This document shows positions 8,321 through 15,351 of a stretch of DNA of 29,010 nucleotides, one piece after another. Both the position numbers and the translations under genes were made by a program. The notes beneath the pieces are model-generated. The model had not been told where the DNA came from. It ran no database searches and worked only from the letters and a program-made list of their open reading frames with translations. The number at the start of each line of letters is the position of its first letter. Positions within the stretch are counted from its first letter, which is position 1. The DNA is from an uncultured Prevotella sp. (lineage in GTDB: Bacteria > Bacteroidota > Bacteroidia > Bacteroidales > Bacteroidaceae), in contig URLQ01000022.1 of NCBI GenBank assembly GCA_900548745.1, forward strand, positions 1 to 29,010, given 5' to 3'.

Positions 8321-8360
8321 CATTATCCTAAGAAAAAGAAGCCGAAAGAGGAGAAGAGAT

Positions 8361-9038
8361 ATGAAGATTCTGATTATTGAAGATGAGAAAGTGCTTTCAG
8401 ACAGCATTTTGAGCTACCTGAAAGCGGAGAAATACTTGTGCGAACAGGCGTTCGACTATAACGATGCACTGATGAAAGTGCGTTTATACGACTACGACTG
8501 CGTGCTACTCGACCTTACGTTGCCTGGAGGAGACGGATTAGACATTCTGCGCGACATAAAGCAGAGAAACTCACAGGCTGGCGTGATAATAGTATCTGCA
8601 AAGAACTCTCTCGACGACAAGATAAGGGGACTGGAGATAGGAGCTGACGACTATCTGTCCAAACCTTTCCATCTGGCGGAACTGAGCATACGTATCTATG
8701 CCGTGATAAGACGCCGCGAGTTCGGGGCAAGCAATGTGGTAGAGAACAATGGCATCAGGATTGACCTGCTGGAGAAGAGCGTGGTGGCAAACGGGAATAC
8801 CGTGGCACTGACAAAGTCGGAATACGACCTGCTGCTCTTCTTCATAGAAAACAGAAACCGCATCCTGTCGAAAAATGCCATCGCAGAGCACTTGAGCGGC
8901 GAGTTTGCCGACGTTATAGACAACTTCGACTTCATATATGCCCACATAAAGAATCTGAAATCAAAGCTTGCTGCATGCGGTGTGCCGGGCTGCATACAGA
9001 ACATATATGGCATGGGCTACAAATGGGAAAACGTATGA
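8361..9038 (+). CDS. OmpR/PhoB-family response regulator
   Basis: A 225-residue two-domain transcription regulator. The receiver domain has the acidic pocket (Glu7-Asp8), phospho-acceptor Asp51 in LLDLTLPGGDGLDIL, and Lys101 in YLSKPF. The C-terminal winged helix (LTKSEYDLLLFFIENRNRILSKNAI ... YGMGYKWE) is the Trans_reg_C type. I chose the ATG at 8361 (MKILIIEDE), preceded by a purine-rich stretch, over an upstream in-frame ATG at 8310 that falls inside the promoter. The histidine kinase ATG overlaps its stop. No obvious target gene is adjacent except the divergent URO-D-like gene. Confidence 0.95.
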   Translation: MKILIIEDEKVLSDSILSYLKAEKYLCEQAFDYNDALMKVRLYDYDCVLLDLTLPGGDGLDILRDIKQRNSQAGVIIVSAKNSLDDKIRGLEIGADDYLSKPFHLAELSIRIYAVIRRREFGASNVVENNGIRIDLLEKSVVANGNTVALTKSEYDLLLFFIENRNRILSKNAIAEHLSGEFADVIDNFDFIYAHIKNLKSKLAACGVPGCIQNIYGMGYKWENV

Positions 9039-10147
9039 AAAACGATAAAGGAAACACGAAAATGGAGAATCGCAGTACAAGAGGGAAGAGAAGCTTGCTG
9101 AGGAAATCCATGACGCAATTCATTATATGCATCGCTGTACTGTTTGCTCTGGCGGCACCTGCCTTTTATTATCTTACAAAAAACTACTATGCCGAGGATA
9201 TGGAGCTGCTGATAAAAGCCATAAGAACAGGACGCGGCATACCGGCTCTTGACATGGAGGAGGATATCATGGCGGGCATCATGCTACAGTATCTGCTCAT
9301 TTCGGCACTGCTTGCCACGGGAACAGTAGTTACCATGCGACTCGTGGCAAAGAAACTGTGGAAACCGTTCAACCAGACATTGGAGAGCATAGAGTCGTTC
9401 CGACTGGAGAACACAAGGATACCCGAACTGCCAGAGAGTGACGTGAAGGAGTTTGAAAAACTGAACAAAGCGCTGAATGCACTAATGAGGAAGAACCTCG
9501 ACAGCTATAGGGCACAGAAAGAGTTTACAGAGAATGCTTCTCACGAGCTGCAGACACCGCTCGCCATCTTCCAAGCCAAATTAGAACTCCTGCTGCAACA
9601 ACCCGGACTGACCGGCAAGCAGGCTGAAATAATCCAGGAGCTTTTTCAGATGACATCGCGACTGTCACGCCTGAACCGCAACCTGCTACTACTGGCAAAA
9701 ATAGACAACGACCAGTTTGACTCCAAGGAACGCATAAGACTCGACACTTTCATTGACGGCCTTCTGCCTGCACTTGAAAGTATATCGGGACACCGACGCA
9801 TAGAGAGAGTCTATCATAAAGAATCAGTATGGGTGGATGCAAACAGGATTCTGTTGGAAAGCTTGCTGAACAACCTGATAGTGAATGCCGTGAGACACAG
9901 CAATGCTGACGGCACCATTACCATAAGCATTGGCGAAGGCAGCATGAGCATCTGCAACACTTCTGACGAACCTGCCCTCCAAACGGAACATATCTTCAAC
10001 CGCTTCTACCGCACAACGCAAAACAAGGGCGGCAACGGATTGGGGCTTGCCATCGTGAAAGCCATCTGCGACTATCACGGATGGAGCATCGGTTACCGTT
10101 TTAAGGAGGGCAAACACTGCTTCATCATAAAAATGGCGGGACAGTAA
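9035..10147 (+). CDS. Membrane sensor histidine kinase
   Basis: A 370-residue kinase partner of the upstream regulator, sharing an ATGA overlap with it. Two membrane segments (about 28-48 and 79-103) enclose a periplasmic loop of only about 30 residues, so stimulus sensing may occur in or near the membrane. His170 lies in the H-box ASHELQTPLAIFQAKLELL, followed by the N-box NNLIVNAVRHS (Asn280, Asn284), the F-box FNRFYR and the G2 box GGNGLGLAIVK. The usual G1 motif DxGxG is replaced by NTSDEP. Degenerate G1 boxes occur in related Bacteroidetes kinases, as I recall, so activity is still likely. Starts at 9062 or 8975 are possible alternatives. Confidence 0.92.
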   Translation: MKNDKGNTKMENRSTRGKRSLLRKSMTQFIICIAVLFALAAPAFYYLTKNYYAEDMELLIKAIRTGRGIPALDMEEDIMAGIMLQYLLISALLATGTVVTMRLVAKKLWKPFNQTLESIESFRLENTRIPELPESDVKEFEKLNKALNALMRKNLDSYRAQKEFTENASHELQTPLAIFQAKLELLLQQPGLTGKQAEIIQELFQMTSRLSRLNRNLLLLAKIDNDQFDSKERIRLDTFIDGLLPALESISGHRRIERVYHKESVWVDANRILLESLLNNLIVNAVRHSNADGTITISIGEGSMSICNTSDEPALQTEHIFNRFYRTTQNKGGNGLGLAIVKAICDYHGWSIGYRFKEGKHCFIIKMAGQ

Positions 10148-10347
10148 ACATTTGGCATTCTTCCATAACCATCAAGTTTGTCTTGCACAGCTACTAAGAG
10201 AGCTGCAATATCTTCCGAAACTGAACTTCAGTCAGAACCAGTAGCCTGTTTATTTCGTGAAGCCATCCATGAGAGGAATACGCAGTTTTAAGGTTTAATA
10301 ACTATAAAATATCATACAATACAATAAAAACAGCAAGAAAGAGACAT

Positions 10348-10375
10348 TTTGCCCTATTGGAGTTTTGTATCTTTG
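10348..10375 (+). promoter_or_regulatory. Promoter-like element with no gene downstream
   Basis: TTTG at 10348-10351, 16 bases, then TATCTTTG at 10368-10375. The -7 box is perfect but the spacer is short. A transcript would begin at the CATAAGAA/TTCTTATG hairpin (10382-10389 with 10406-10413) and enter the inverted repeat. Confidence 0.4.
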
Positions 10376-10418
10376 CACCTGCATAAGAAGTTGAACCTCA
10401 GTTTTTTCTTATGAAAGG

Positions 10419-10551
10419 GTGACAGATGACAGATGTGACACATGTTTTTTATAAAATCCATACGCGCGCAGGCAGGAAAGCATTATATTTATATATATAA
10501 TATTACTATATATATTATATAAAAGTAAGTGTCACAAGTGTCATCTGTCAC
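10419..10551. repeat. 23-bp inverted repeat flanking an AT-rich centre
   Basis: The left arm 10419-10441 and right arm 10529-10551 are reverse complements at 21 of 23 positions. Each arm is built from GTGACA/GATGACA-type subrepeats. The 87 bases between them include a long TATATA run, so the whole could extrude a cruciform or form a long RNA hairpin. Confidence 0.75.
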
Positions 10552-10572
10552 AAAGTAATCTGTTAAAATCAC

Positions 10573-10648
10573 AAGTGCCATAGTTAGACATCGTAAGTGC
10601 CATAGACAGAATCGTAAGTGCCATAGATAGCTACCGTAAGTGCCATAG
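10573..10648. repeat. Four-copy direct repeat, 21-22-base period
   Basis: AAGTGCCATAG occurs at 10573, 10595, 10616 and 10638, with spacings of 22, 21 and 22 bases (about two helical turns). The related octamer AAGTGTCA occurs at 10527 and 10536 inside the preceding inverted repeat. There are no unique spacers of CRISPR size and no cas genes. Confidence 0.8.
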
Positions 10649-10844
10649 ACAAATGAAGAGGCAAACAAAACAACAAGTATAAGCAATTAATTGGCTGTTT
10701 TTACAATACATGGAAAAAGATTACGTTGTTATTTTTTACTGTTACCTAAGGGTGCTTGAGAAACTTTTTTTATCTTATGTTTTCGTCATCAAAAAACATA
10801 TTGTCCTTCTAATAATATTCTCACTCAACATGTAGGACAAGCCA

Positions 10845-10879
10845 TCAAAAAAGCGCACTCCCGAAAAAAGGAATGCGCT
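10845..10879 (-). terminator. Intrinsic terminator of the type IX-linked secreted pair
   Basis: On the minus strand AGCGCATTCC pairs with GGAGTGCGCT (one wobble) around a T-rich loop and is followed by a run of six T. It lies 36 bases after the stop of the gene at 10916. Confidence 0.85.
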
Positions 10880-10915
10880 GATTTTATTCTTTATTGAGTT
10901 AATCTAAAAAACGCA

Positions 10916-12241
10916 TTACTTTACGTTTCTCAGCTGAATACCACCCTTGAATACAGGTGCTACACCTGGCTTAGCCTTTTTAGCCTTTGCGATACGGTTT
11001 GCAACACCATTCTCAGCCTTTGCAACCTTTGCAGAAGCATTCTTTGGAGCAGTAACGATTTCAACCTTTGCGAATGGACCATACTCTCCGTTTGCATTCT
11101 TAGCAATAGAAACAGCATAGTATGTCTCGCCTGGAGTACAGTTCCATTTTTCGTTTTTAACACCGATAGCATTCCAATAAGTATCGTATGGGTTGAATGG
11201 GTTAGTATCAGACTTCATCAAGGCAGCTAATGACTCATCTGTATAATTCTGATTAAAGAAATTCTTCTCTATGAGGAGGTCGTGATGAATACTTGTCTGG
11301 TCGTTTGGAGTATAAGTAACAGGGAGGTAATATCCAGATTCTGCATCTCCACCAACGGCATCGTAAGTGATTGTCATCTCAGCAACACCTTCACCACCCT
11401 GCTTAGCTGTAGTTACAGGAACAGTAATGATATCACCATATGTGCCGTTTACGTCTGTAGGCAGTATTACCAAGTCATAGTCTGTGCATGGCAACAAGTC
11501 ACCAAAGGTCTGTGTATAAACTTCGTTATGACCATACCAAGCGAAGCCCTTAATCATATCGCCAATGTTAGCATAGCCCATCATTGGACCCCATTGTTCA
11601 AACTGCTTCTCCAGTTCGCCTCTACCTAATTGTACCAGGAAGTATTCTCCACAATCAGCATTAGGAGTAACTGTAACGGTGAAAGAAGTACCTGTTATCT
11701 CATCAAAATTACATGTAACAGACGGTGTACCAACGGTCTGATCCTTTGGAGTAGTAAAGTCAGCACGACTTGTTTCGCCAGGCACACCATACTGGTCGTA
11801 ACCAAGTGTTATAACTGTATAATTGGTGTTTCCCTTGAGCTCAATACCTGTAAGCTCACCTGAGGTAAAGTCCTCATACATCTTCTTAGCATTTTTCTGT
11901 TCGAAATATTTTGCCATTGTGTCATCGTCGTATAATTTAGCCAAGTTAGCCGGCAAAACGTCGATGCAATAGCTTTCACAGCTCTCGCTACGTGTAATGG
12001 CGAGTTTCAACATATCCTGACCATCGTCTTTCTTAACATAGCTGTCGAATGCAATGGTTGCCTTTATTTCTCCGTCAACACGTGCAAAGTTTACCTCCTG
12101 TACCTTGTTGATAGCAAAAGCTTTGATTGTTGGATTTTGTTCATTACCTTGCTTGATGAGCATACGGTTAGGAACATCTGTTTGTGCGCTGGCTGTGAGT
12201 GTAGCCAAGGCAAGTGCTAATATAGTAAAAAGTTTTTTCAT
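10916..12241 (-). CDS. Secreted multi-domain (Fn3-like) protein of unknown function
   Basis: A 441-residue protein with an N-terminal signal peptide (MKKLFTILALALATLTASAQ, cut after AQ). After a short N-terminal segment (IKAFAINKVQEVNF), the body seems to contain about three beta-rich repeats of roughly 110-130 residues. Each includes a 'Y.V.....YG..' turn and a T/V-rich strand (YTVITLGYDQYGVPGE, YDLVILPTDVNGTYGD, YYAVSIAKNANGEYGP), resembling fibronectin III-like modules. The C-terminus is Lys/Ala-rich and lacks a recognisable sorting domain. Its ATG overlaps the stop of the upstream type IX-domain gene (ATGA), so the two are translationally coupled. I do not recognise a characterised homologue. 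It is probably periplasmic or surface-exposed. Confidence 0.8.
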   Translation of the reverse strand: MKKLFTILALALATLTASAQTDVPNRMLIKQGNEQNPTIKAFAINKVQEVNFARVDGEIKATIAFDSYVKKDDGQDMLKLAITRSESCESYCIDVLPANLAKLYDDDTMAKYFEQKNAKKMYEDFTSGELTGIELKGNTNYTVITLGYDQYGVPGETSRADFTTPKDQTVGTPSVTCNFDEITGTSFTVTVTPNADCGEYFLVQLGRGELEKQFEQWGPMMGYANIGDMIKGFAWYGHNEVYTQTFGDLLPCTDYDLVILPTDVNGTYGDIITVPVTTAKQGGEGVAEMTITYDAVGGDAESGYYLPVTYTPNDQTSIHHDLLIEKNFFNQNYTDESLAALMKSDTNPFNPYDTYWNAIGVKNEKWNCTPGETYYAVSIAKNANGEYGPFAKVEIVTAPKNASAKVAKAENGVANRIAKAKKAKPGVAPVFKGGIQLRNVK

Positions 12242-12705
12242 TTCTTTATAAATTTAAAGGTTTGATTGTTGATTTTGATTACGTAAACGCCATTGGTCAA
12301 GTTCTGTAGAGAAACAGCAGAGCCATCCCATGAGCTGATGTCGAGCATTCGCTTGCCGCTGATGTCGTAGACAGCAGTGCGAGCTCCCTCAAGTCCGGTA
12401 GCTGACAATATGCCGTTGCTGAATGTCAGGTTGAACTTCTTGTCATTCATAGTACTCTGAATGCCCTGCGTAACACCGTCGAACTTTAGCGACTCAATGT
12501 CAGCAAGATTAAACTCTGTAGGTGTTTCAGAAGCGCTCGTGAAGACCTGTAGCTTCCCTTCGTTGAATTTAAGAGAAGTAACATCCGCCAAAGCAAACTT
12601 CGTAGAACCACTACCAGTCTTTACAACCAAGTCTTCCGCCGCCGCATTTTGGGCGCAAAAAATGGTTGTGGCGCCAATGGCTGCCATAATTAGTGTTCTT
12701 TTCAT
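12238..12705 (-). CDS. Small type IX secretion sorting-domain protein
   Basis: A 155-residue protein with a signal peptide (about 1-24, ending NAAAED). It has two copies of an 'F.LADV.SLKF' motif (FALADVTSLKF, FNLADIESLKF) and a C-terminal domain of about 70 residues. That domain matches the type A sorting signal of the type IX system: VYDISGKRML ... VSLQNLTNGVYVIKINNQTFKFIKK, with the 'GVYVIKI' strand and Lys tail. The sorting domain would direct export across the outer membrane by the Por machinery. Almost no passenger domain remains. It is first in a two-gene operon from a near-perfect promoter (12746-12776). Confidence 0.85.
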   Translation of the reverse strand: MKRTLIMAAIGATTIFCAQNAAAEDLVVKTGSGSTKFALADVTSLKFNEGKLQVFTSASETPTEFNLADIESLKFDGVTQGIQSTMNDKKFNLTFSNGILSATGLEGARTAVYDISGKRMLDISSWDGSAVSLQNLTNGVYVIKINNQTFKFIKK

Positions 12706-12745
12706 AAGCTTTTATAAAAATTTGAATATTGCATTTTTCAGTGGG

Positions 12746-12776
12746 CAAAGTTAGTATTATTTTGACTACTAACAAA
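12746..12776 (-). promoter_or_regulatory. Promoter of the type IX-linked secreted pair
   Basis: On the minus strand TTTG, exactly 19 bases, TAACTTTG: a full match to the Bacteroidetes consensus. The spacer contains a perfect 7-bp dyad (GTTAGTA at 12750-12756 with TACTAAC at 12767-12773), a possible operator. Confidence 0.7.
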
Positions 12777-13001
12777 ATACACGCATATATATACTATCCT
12801 TTTTTTGTTTTTTTATCATTTGACATATAATAATTGCATATCGAAGTTGCAAAATGAGCGAGATAGAGAGTTGAAGACAGAAGTTAAAAATAATTATCTG
12901 ATAATTAGAATTTTCTACAACATCGTACATGAATAAATGATAATATCAGGAATAACTAACAAGTTTTTCAGGCAACGGGCTATTGTTTCATATTTTTTTT
13001 C

Positions 13002-13009
13002 TAAATTTG
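13002..13009 (+). promoter_or_regulatory. -7 box (TAAATTTG) for the amylase gene
   Basis: TAAATTTG matches TAnnTTTG, 42 bases before the start. TTG at 12983-12985 is 16 bases upstream, a slightly short spacing. Confidence 0.45.
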
Positions 13010-13051
13010 TATTTATAAACAAAACTATTACCTATTAATATATATAGCTTT

Positions 13052-14728
13052 ATGGATAAAATCATTATATACCAAATATTCACCCGACTATTCGGGAATA
13101 CGAATACTACACGCAAAAACAACGGCATGCTTGATGAAAACGGATGTGGAAAGATGAACAACTTCACACCTGCCACGCTGAGAAGAATAAAGGAACTGGG
13201 AGTGACACACGTCTGGTACACAGGAATTATCCGACATGCCACTACTACCGACTATTCTTCATACGGGATTCCTAAACAACATCCTGCCGTGGTAAAAGGC
13301 AACGCAGGAAGTCCTTATGCCATAACAGACTATTATGACGTTGACCCCGATCTTGCGGTAGACGTGGAGAAGAGGATGAAAGAGTTTGAGGCACTTGTAA
13401 AGCGCACTCACAAGGAAGGACTGAAAATGATTATTGACTTCGTGCCAAACCATGTGGCACGACAGTATAAGTCTGTTGCCAAACCCGAAGGAGTGGTTGA
13501 CTTCGGAGAGGACGACGACACGGGAAAGCAGTTTTCGCCTATGAACAATTTCTACTACTGCCCCGGGGCTGACTTCGCTCCCGACATAGACCTCTACCAC
13601 GGCTGTGAGAAACCATACCAGGAGTTCCCGGCAAAAGCTACGGGCAACGACTGCTTCAGTAACCGCCCTGGCAGAAACGACTGGTACGAGACGGTGAAGC
13701 TGAACTATGGCGTTGACTACTGCGATGCTGGCGGCATATCGACCCACTTCTACCCGACACCTGACACATGGCTCAAGATGCGCGACGTACTTCTCTTTTG
13801 GGCAGCAAAGGGTGTGGACGCTTTCCGCTGCGATATGGCGGAGATGGTACCGTCGGAATTCTGGACATGGGCAACAAATGAGGTGAGAAAGAAGTTCCGC
13901 AATGTGAAATTCATCGGCGAAGTATATAATCCTGCCCGCTACAGAGAATACATCACAGCAGGCTTTGACTATCTGTATGACAAGGTGGGAATGTACGACT
14001 GCATACGCGATGTTGTCTGCGGATACCGTCCGGCAAGCAACATTACTCACCAATGGCAAAATACAGATGATATTGCAGACCACATGCTCTACTTCCTTGA
14101 AAACCACGATGAGCAGAGACTGGCAAGTGACTTCTTCGCCGCTGACGGCATGAGGGGCGTACCAGCACTTATCGTCAGCACACTGATGCGCAAGAACCCG
14201 TTCATGCTCTACGCCGGACAGGAATTCGGCGAACGAGGCATGGATGAAGAGGGATTCAGTGGCAGGGACGGCAGAACAACAATCTTCGACTACTGGTCAC
14301 TGGACTCTCTCATACACGGATACTGCAGCCGCCGACAGCTTACCGCCAAGGAAAAAGCGCTTGAAGGTATATATAAAATGGTATTGAACATAGCTTTGAC
14401 AAAAAAGGCTATAAGCGACGGAGCGTTCTTCGACCTGATGTATGTAAACCCTTCGTCAGAGGATTTTGACGCTAACAAGCAGTATGCCTTTATCAGGAAA
14501 TACAAAAAAGAGACACTTATTGTAGTTGCGAACTTTGCTGACAACGAGACTCTTACAAAGCTGAACATTCCGGAACACGCATTCGATTTCCTCCATCTGC
14601 CCAAGGGTATGATGCAAGCGGAAGACCTTATGACTGGCGAGAAGTCTACGGTTTGCCTTTCATGCGAAAGCCGTCTGACAATGAACATGACACCTCTATC
14701 TGCAAGGATACTTAAAATAAAAGAATAA
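13052..14728 (+). CDS. GH13 alpha-amylase family glycoside hydrolase, cytosolic
   Basis: A 558-residue enzyme of the alpha-amylase clan acting on alpha-1,4-glucans or maltodextrins. All four GH13 regions are visible: I DFVPNHV (Asp129, His134), II GVDAFRCDMAE (nucleophile Asp261), III FIGEVYNP (acid/base Glu290) and IV FLENHDEQR (His352, Asp353). The N-terminus (IIYQIFTRLFG) and the C-terminal beta-sandwich (IVVANFADNETLTKLNIPEHA) are typical. No signal peptide is seen, so it is likely intracellular and used for imported or stored glucan. A 282-codon antisense frame inside it is a compositional shadow. The next gene starts 18 bases after its stop. Confidence 0.93.
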   Translation: MDKIIIYQIFTRLFGNTNTTRKNNGMLDENGCGKMNNFTPATLRRIKELGVTHVWYTGIIRHATTTDYSSYGIPKQHPAVVKGNAGSPYAITDYYDVDPDLAVDVEKRMKEFEALVKRTHKEGLKMIIDFVPNHVARQYKSVAKPEGVVDFGEDDDTGKQFSPMNNFYYCPGADFAPDIDLYHGCEKPYQEFPAKATGNDCFSNRPGRNDWYETVKLNYGVDYCDAGGISTHFYPTPDTWLKMRDVLLFWAAKGVDAFRCDMAEMVPSEFWTWATNEVRKKFRNVKFIGEVYNPARYREYITAGFDYLYDKVGMYDCIRDVVCGYRPASNITHQWQNTDDIADHMLYFLENHDEQRLASDFFAADGMRGVPALIVSTLMRKNPFMLYAGQEFGERGMDEEGFSGRDGRTTIFDYWSLDSLIHGYCSRRQLTAKEKALEGIYKMVLNIALTKKAISDGAFFDLMYVNPSSEDFDANKQYAFIRKYKKETLIVVANFADNETLTKLNIPEHAFDFLHLPKGMMQAEDLMTGEKSTVCLSCESRLTMNMTPLSARILKIKE

Positions 14729-14746
14729 TAATAAAGGAAACAATCC

Positions 14747-15220
14747 ATGGAAGAACCAGTATTGAACGCCCACAACAAGGAGGAGTTTCCTCCTGCACAT
14801 ACAGCCGAGCATCTGCTCAACCAGACGATGGTGAGGATGTTCGGATGCGAGAGATCGAGAAATGCGCACATTGAGCGCAAAAAGAGTAAGATAAGCTTTA
14901 TCCTTGACCACAAGCCCGACCGGAAGGAAGAGAAAGAGATTGAGACAAGGATGAACGAGCTTATCGAAGAAGACCTGCCCGTAACCTACGAATATGTGGA
15001 CCGCAACAACATTCCTGACGACGTGAAGCTGGACCGTCTGCCCGATGATGCTTCGGAGACACTGCGCCTGGTACGCATCGGCGACTACGATGTATGTCCA
15101 TGTATCGGCAAGCATGTTCGCTCAACAAAGCAGATTGGAAAATTCGTTATGCTCGGCACAAACTGGGACGAAGAGAAAAGGTCATTCAGAGTTAGGTTTA
15201 AAATAGTAAGTGGCGAGTAG
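14747..15220 (+). CDS. Alanyl-tRNA editing-type protein (ThrRS/AlaRS second additional domain)
   Basis: A 157-residue stand-alone editing domain related to AlaX and the SAD domain of ThrRS/AlaRS, expected to deacylate mischarged tRNA. The zinc/catalytic motif HTAEH (His18, His22) and the second pair CIGKH (Cys119, His123) are intact, matching HxxxH ... CxxxH. The protein is shorter than AlaX-M and lacks the N-terminal OB-like part, resembling the short class. It is 18 bases downstream of the amylase gene, so co-transcription is likely though there is no obvious functional link. It ends before a bidirectional terminator. Confidence 0.82.
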   Translation: MEEPVLNAHNKEEFPPAHTAEHLLNQTMVRMFGCERSRNAHIERKKSKISFILDHKPDRKEEKEIETRMNELIEEDLPVTYEYVDRNNIPDDVKLDRLPDDASETLRLVRIGDYDVCPCIGKHVRSTKQIGKFVMLGTNWDEEKRSFRVRFKIVSGE

Positions 15221-15272
15221 ATGTATGAAATAAGTCCCTACTTGACTATAAACAGGAAATAGTCATAAAAAA

Positions 15273-15335
15273 AATTCTCTGATTCCGATTTTCCATAAAA
15301 TGATGATGGGAAATCAAGAATCAGAGAATTCTTTT
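15273..15335. terminator. Bidirectional terminator between converging genes
   Basis: A perfect 13-bp stem (AATTCTCTGATTC at 15273-15285 with 15318-15330) is extended inside by GATTTTCC/GGGAAATC. T-rich sequence follows on the + strand and an A-run precedes it, serving both the editing-domain gene and the RNase G gene. Confidence 0.85.
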
Positions 15336-15351
15336 ATAGAAGAGACATCGT

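Larger units (their letters stand above)
10148..10915. other. 768-base gene-free region with repeats and an orphan promoter
   Basis: No credible coding frame was found. From left to right it holds a promoter-like element at 10348-10375, a small hairpin at 10382-10413, a 23-base inverted repeat around an AT-only centre (10419-10551), a four-copy 21-22-base repeat (10573-10648), and the terminator of the leftward operon (10845-10879). Confidence 0.7.
12706..13051. other. 346-base divergent intergenic region
   Basis: It holds the minus-strand promoter at 12746-12776, a perfect 7-bp dyad TAATTAT/ATAATTA at 12891-12907, and a -7 box for the amylase gene at 13002-13009. No coding frame was seen. 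Confidence 0.6.

Noticed and set aside
10573..10648. CRISPR-like array
   Set aside because: Repeat core is 11 bases with about 10-base gaps, far too short for CRISPR, and no cas genes are present.
10489..10686. 65-codon minus-strand frame over the repeats
   Set aside because: It is just the 21-22-base repeat translated (recurrent YGTYGSYLWHL-type pattern) plus AT-rich sequence; no start context or family.
12891..12907. TAATTATCTGATAATTA dyad as an operator
   Set aside because: Very AT-rich, so a 7-bp dyad is not surprising, and it is over 100 bases from either promoter.
13259..14107. 282-codon frame antisense to the amylase gene
   Set aside because: Codon-bias shadow of a real GH13 gene with all active-site motifs on the other strand; Cys/Val/His-rich composition.
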